A stretch of 64,000 nucleotides of DNA, from positions 20,135,463-20,199,462 of the forward strand of contig NC_058137.1 in assembly GCF_011075055.1 (NCBI RefSeq), given 5' to 3'. Origin of the DNA: Mangifera indica (lineage: Eukaryota > Streptophyta > Magnoliopsida > Sapindales > Anacardiaceae). This document shows positions 59,578 to 64,000 of the stretch, piece after piece; within the stretch, counting starts at the first letter, position 1, and every line of letters starts with the position of its first letter. The notes below the pieces were generated by a model. That model made no database searches and was not told the origin of the DNA. It saw only the letters and a list, made by a program, of their open reading frames with translations. The translations under genes and the position numbers were made by a program.

Positions 59578-60850
59578 ATGTTCGGTAGAAGCAGGTTTCT
59601 CTCGTTCCCAATGGTGATCGGAGCAGTTGTGTAAGTTTATACCTTTTTCTTAATCGCTCTATTATTATTTATCTTTAAATTTCTTTGTAACTTGGACTGC
59701 AAAGTTTTTCTCCTATGTTTTCATTGTAATAATGATTCGAAAGATTGACCGGCGGATGGATTTGTCAATGCTGATTTATGAAGATTATTTTGTCGCACTG
59801 ATAGTGGCCATACTTAGAGCATGTGTTGCATTTGTTTCATGGTTTCAAAGAGTAATCTTGCTGCTTTTTTTGGGTAGATTTATTTAAGAGAAGACATACT
59901 TTTTGTGAATGTAGTAATATAAGCAGATAAGCAAGAAATCTCATAATCAACCACCTGTTCTATATTTTCTGTTCTTTATGGTTTATGTTTACTTCTTCTA
60001 TACCTTAGTGTACTTGATTTTATTTTCAAGTTCACCAATTCAAATTCGTAAATAATATTTGTGAGGGATGATTTACATTCGGTTGATTCGTGAAAACTGT
60101 GTGACATTGATGATGTTAACACAGAAAAAGCCTTTGTACAGAAGCCGGAATGTTGTGCGGTTCAATACCAATTTGATCCTATCTTTAAGATCTAAATTCT
60201 TGCAACAGGTGGTGCAAGAAACTGAAGATGGATATCTATATCCCTGCCTGTATTAGGCATCTGATATATGCTTATCTGAATACATATAGCCTCATAATTT
60301 TAATTTCTATGTTGTTTTCCTTGTAATTCATAGAGCCTGTTGTGCACAATTTCAAATTCATATAGTTGGTTTAAACAATGTGGAAAACCTGTAGCTTTTC
60401 ATGGGCACTGTTGAAAATTGGAAGAACTAATGACAAACTTGCTGGTGTTCAATTTTTGTGATAGAACCAGGACAGCAACCTTGACACCATTTTTTCTCTG
60501 TTTCTTCTTTCTTAGAGCACAGGTTCCTTTTGTATATGGTATTTTATTTTCTACTCAATGATTCAGTTCTTGTTATCATGGGCGATTGCATAAATTTTGC
60601 ATTCATGTTTTACTCTAGTAAATCTAATAGAACCTTTTTCACGATTCTGAGTTTTGCATAGGCTTGATCTGATCATATGGTAAATTATACTCTTACTGTG
60701 GGAATGATTTAATCATTTTTCAGGATTGGAGTTGTTTCAGGAAAGGCGATTTTTGGACCACCACTTGATGAGTATTGGAAAAAGAAGCTTCAGGAAGAGG
60801 CAGCTGCCAAGGGATCTGATTCAAAATCAAGTTCTGACCTATCATCTTGA
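59578..60850 (+). CDS. Conserved-looking 59-residue single-span protein, 2 exons
   Basis: Exons 59578-59630 and 60724-60850 join exactly in phase (donor GT|GTAAGT, acceptor TTTTTCAG|GATTGG) to 59 residues. The N-terminus MFGRSRFLSFPMV is basic, then VIGAVVIGVVSGKAIFG (about 13-29) forms one membrane span. Then comes PPLDEYWKKKLQEEAA and a Ser/Lys/Asp-rich tail. The short basic start, single span and charged tail resemble small mitochondrial inner-membrane subunits, but that is inference; I do not recognise the family. Clean splice sites and the absence of stops argue for a real gene. Both exons lie in a region less disturbed by transposons. Confidence 0.72.
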
Positions 60851-62160
60851 ATATTCTTGCAGTGATTATTTTGTAAAAGGTGAGCATGAATTTCTTTTTC
60901 CATTTACTTTTTGAAGAGGCTTGAATTGTGTTCTGTTGTTTGTTGCTTGTGACGTTAGACTATAGCATATAGGAATGGAGCTGATGCAACTTCATTGTAT
61001 GCAATTAGTTCCTACATACATACTTTTATGAACAGGTGAAACTAGTTCATTTGTTCAGTTTACTGGTCAAAGCAGAATTTATAGGCAACTTAATTGTTGA
61101 AATGACATTGAGTTGTAGCGTTCTGATAAACACCAGTGCTGAATATTCGAATTATAGAAGACCTGACATTGTAGATTTCTGGCATGCATGTTTTTTTAAC
61201 ATTCACCCATGTAGATTTGAGATGGAGATTAGAGTGTGATTATGTTATATTAAGCTTAAGTTTACTAAATCTTTGATTTGAAATATGTAGCTGATATCAA
61301 ACTTCCACTTGCAAAATAAATAAATAAAATAAATAATAAAAACTTACCATAACTTTTGAATTTTATGGAGATTACCTTGGCTAGACTTAAAATTGCTTTT
61401 TACTGTAAAGTTTTTAAATAATTATTAACTATTTCCTTTCATAATACCTGAAAATTTGTTTATTTTTTGAGAAATGTTAGTCCTTATGTTATCTAAAACA
61501 AATATATATCCGGTATTCATTTTAGAAAATTTGTCTTTATATTATCTTCAAGCTTGTTAAATTTAAGGTTAGAGCTTGAAAATTGTTTCAATTAAATAAT
61601 ATCTAAATTTTATAGTATTGTACGAGAAAATATATCTGAAATCAAATCTGATAGAAAGTTATTGATCTGTATGATGCTGTGATAATCATTTCCATTACTA
61701 CTTGCTTGACTTTTTTTTCTACATGTTAATTTGTTTGGTGGTCTCATAGCTAATAGGATACTATTTCATTCCTGCAGGAATTATTGTTGGATTGTCAAAA
61801 GCATTTTTCTAGTCAAATTCTTAAAACAATAAAATTATGGCAGGGATGTTAAGAAGACCTGTGTTAGAATTATTCATGGCACGAAGGATAAGTGAATTCC
61901 AAACAGACCAGTTAGGGCAGTTACACTTATAAGGCAGAACTCTGTTAGAAATACCTTTGATATGAAGGGAAAAAAATATCTCCAAGCAAAGGTATGTATT
62001 CACATTATGTATCATATAACTTTAAATGTTATTACCACAAATTTTTATGGGGTTTATCCATAGCCATTTAGCAATTGAGAAGAATTTAGTTTTAAGTACA
62101 TTTTCTGGGGCTTCACAGATTTTTACCCTGGAAACTTTAATATTTCTGCAATTTACCCAT
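60851..62160. other. 3' flank of the small gene, no further gene
   Basis: The 3' UTR is followed by AT-rich DNA. A 31-codon ATG frame at 61837-61932 (MAGMLRRPVLELFMARRISE...) is open but isolated, and I see no splice partner. Confidence 0.4.
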
Positions 62161-62933
62161 TCAATTAAAGATATTTGAGACCAACAATTCCAGAAACAAG
62201 GCAACAAGCGACAAGTGGTCATTTATTATAGAGCTGATTAGAGTCTGCTTCAGTCCTTTCAATCTTGCTTTCTTACTATAAAGACACCATGTGATACTGA
62301 ACTTAAGTAGGCAGCATAATGCAAACACTATCCAATATATGTGCAAGAACAGTGTGAGACAAAATATAGCAATAGTAGAAGACTTAGCAGAAACAAATCT
62401 CGCAGTAACAAGGCCCTCAACGCCATTTTTAACAACTGCTTCACAAACATCAGAAAATCTTTTTAAAGCATCATGTATTTTCTCCTTTAAATTCTCAAGA
62501 AAGATGTCACCATTTCAAACGAACTCGGCCAGTTGAATCAAGAACAAAACTTCTATAGTTTGTCTCTTCCAATGTGGAAGATACTTTCCCAACTCATCCG
62601 CAATTTTAACCTCACTAAAAGAATTTCTTGGACTCAAAACAGTCTCATTTCTGACCCTAGGGTTGGCCAAAGTAAATCACACCTGAGTTACCCCACGAAA
62701 TCTTTCAAATCTCTGTACACGATTCCAATTCTCTCAACAGAATCAGAGACTGCTTCTGCCACCGAAATCAAAGCTCCTAAAACCTTTAAAACTTTCTCTC
62801 TTATAAGCTTCAACAGGTAAACAATAAGCCCTGTATATAATATAACGATTAAAACTACAAGCTGCCAATAAAAGAATAAATTTCTTCTCTTTCCGTGAAA
62901 AATCAAAACCCTTTTTACCAACTGTAGGTCCAT
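62161..62933 (-). pseudogene. PHLOEM PROTEIN 2-LIKE A10 type pseudogene, internally deleted
   Basis: From ATG at 62933 the - strand reads MDLQLVKR, then after a short frame slip returns to KVLKVLGALISVAEAVSDSV and ERIGIVYRDLKDF. This is the N-terminal pattern I recall for PP2-A10-like proteins (GALVS.AE..SDSA..I..V..DLK.F). After a stop and a poorly matching stretch, the C-terminal part appears: VLDSTGRVRLK, then in a shifted frame ISVKSS-like FVSAKSSTIAIFCLTLFLHI. Roughly the middle half of the usual protein (over 200 residues) is missing, and there are at least three frame breaks. The biochemical role of the family is unclear to me. The call rests on remembered family sequence and needs alignment. 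Confidence 0.6.
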
Positions 62934-63023
62934 AAATCAGTATCGTAAAAAGAATAGAGTTTGCAGAAAGTGAGGTAGATAATAAATGAAAAGAGAAAAG
63001 AGAAATATAGAATTGAAAGCAGG

Positions 63024-63031
63024 GTTGCGAC
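63024..63031. repeat. 8-bp TSD GTTGCGAC, left of GC-rich hAT MITE
   Basis: Identical to 63921-63928. Confidence 0.88.
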
Positions 63032-63920
63032 TAGGGATGGCAATGGGGAGGGGCGGGGAGGGGATATCAATCCTCGTCCCCGTCCCCGTAAGGGATATCA
63101 ATTCCCGTCCCCATCCCGTCCCCGTTGCGGGGATAAAAAATAATCCCAGTCCCCTCCCCACGAAGGAAAATCCCCTCCCCGTCCCCACAGGGAAAAATCC
63201 TCTCCCCATACCCATAAATATAAGTTTTAATTCTTTTATATATTTCAATAAATAAAATAAATCATATTTTTCCAAAATATCACTTGCTACAAAAACTACA
63301 AAATATTATTTGTTATTTTAGTTCAAATATAAAGTTTTCATAAAATCTAACAATATGTACTAATCAATCTCTTCATTAGTAGCTCTTCATGTATGTGATT
63401 TAGGGTAATTTTATAATAACATTAAATTTAACACTTTTCATTCACTTCAATTGATTTTATCAAGTTTATAATTTATTATTTTTTGTGTGTAAAACCTGGT
63501 GGATTGATTAACTAAGTTTTGAAGTTGAAATAAAATTAATTTGGTGCATTTGCATTTTATGATAATGAGATTCTGGGGTTTTTTTAATATATTAGATTAA
63601 TAGTTTAGAAATTAGTAAAAGCTAATAATTGATAATTCAAAAATTAGTAAAATTAAAGTTATAGTTTTAATAAATCATAATGTAAAAATTTCTAAAACTT
63701 AATAGTTTAGAAATTATTATATTAATATATTAGGTTTAGGGAGAGGGGTGGGGCGGGGAGGGGCGGGGCGGGGTGGGACACATGTATCCCCATCTCCGAT
63801 TACAAAGATTTTTTTCATCCCCATCCCCGCCTCTTTCCCTGTTTTTATCGGGGAATCCCCTCTCCGTTAAGGTCGGAGAGGCTCGGGGTCCTTAAAATCG
63901 GGTCTAAATTGTCATCCCTA
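63032..63920. mobile_element. GC-armed hAT element (GGGGCGGGG/CCCCGTCCCC arms)
   Basis: An 889-bp element with inverted ends TAGGGATGGCAAT and ATTGTCATCCCTA inside a perfect 8-bp duplication. The subterminal arms (63045-63215 and 63735-63890) are simple GGGGAGGGGCGGGG / CCCCGTCCCC arrays. The core is extremely AT-rich with no transposase. It inserted just upstream, in - orientation, of the PP2-A10-like pseudogene. Confidence 0.88.
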
Positions 63921-64000
63921 GTTGCGACAAAGAGAGTGCAAAAAAGACAAAGGATTACATATACGTAGTTAAAGATGAAAGTGACGTACCTTAGAGGAAA

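Noticed and set aside
61837..61932. 31-codon ATG frame MAGMLRRPVLELF...
   Set aside because: Too short to trust without conservation or a splice partner.

Overview
The window is AT-rich nuclear DNA of a flowering plant, most likely a woody or herbaceous eudicot. The evidence is four-exon and two-exon plant genes with GT-AG introns, a miR396-type target site in a GRF gene, a phytosulfokine precursor, a plant bZIP, and abundant plant transposons (copia, TRIM-like, MULE and hAT families). I cannot name the species.

Genes are sparse. On the + strand are a growth-regulating factor (GRF) transcription factor (20549-23635), a phytosulfokine (PSK) precursor (51667-52013) and a conserved-looking 59-residue single-membrane-span protein (59578-60850). 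On the - strand are a one-exon bZIP (31995-32528) and a one-exon 134-residue Cys-rich/acidic protein (37522-37926). A - strand non-coding transcription unit near 25.8-26.3 kb has a site II/TATA/telo-box promoter and a box C/D snoRNA-like RNA. At 62.2-62.9 kb lies a broken copy of a PHLOEM PROTEIN 2-LIKE A10 type gene. No operon-like co-operation is expected. GRF, bZIP and PSK are growth and stress regulators, but nothing in the sequence links them functionally.

The rest is transposon-derived. 0-0.5 kb: end of a hAT transposase. 4.0-6.5 kb: a composite of four LTRs and three short internal domains in tail-to-head plus inverted order, enclosed by one perfect 5-bp target duplication. 8.9-11.1 kb: two MULE-type non-autonomous elements. 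14.9-16.0 kb: copia gag-protease on the - strand. 28.4 kb: a hAT MITE with perfect 8-bp TSD. 35.5-37.0 kb: a dead MULE transposase. 39.8-43.3 kb: nested hAT and MULE remnants. 47.4-48.0 kb: another MULE MITE with perfect 9-bp TSD. 53.2-55.3 kb: an internally deleted copia with its 3' LTR. 56.6-57.2 kb: a third copia gag. 57.7-58.8 kb: a hAT deletion derivative that keeps a promoter. 63.0-63.9 kb: a G/C-rich hAT MITE with perfect 8-bp TSD.

The observations most worth following up are the composite TRIM-like retroelement, the in-frame duplication of a GRF splice donor, the candidate snoRNA unit, and the non-autonomous MULE family.
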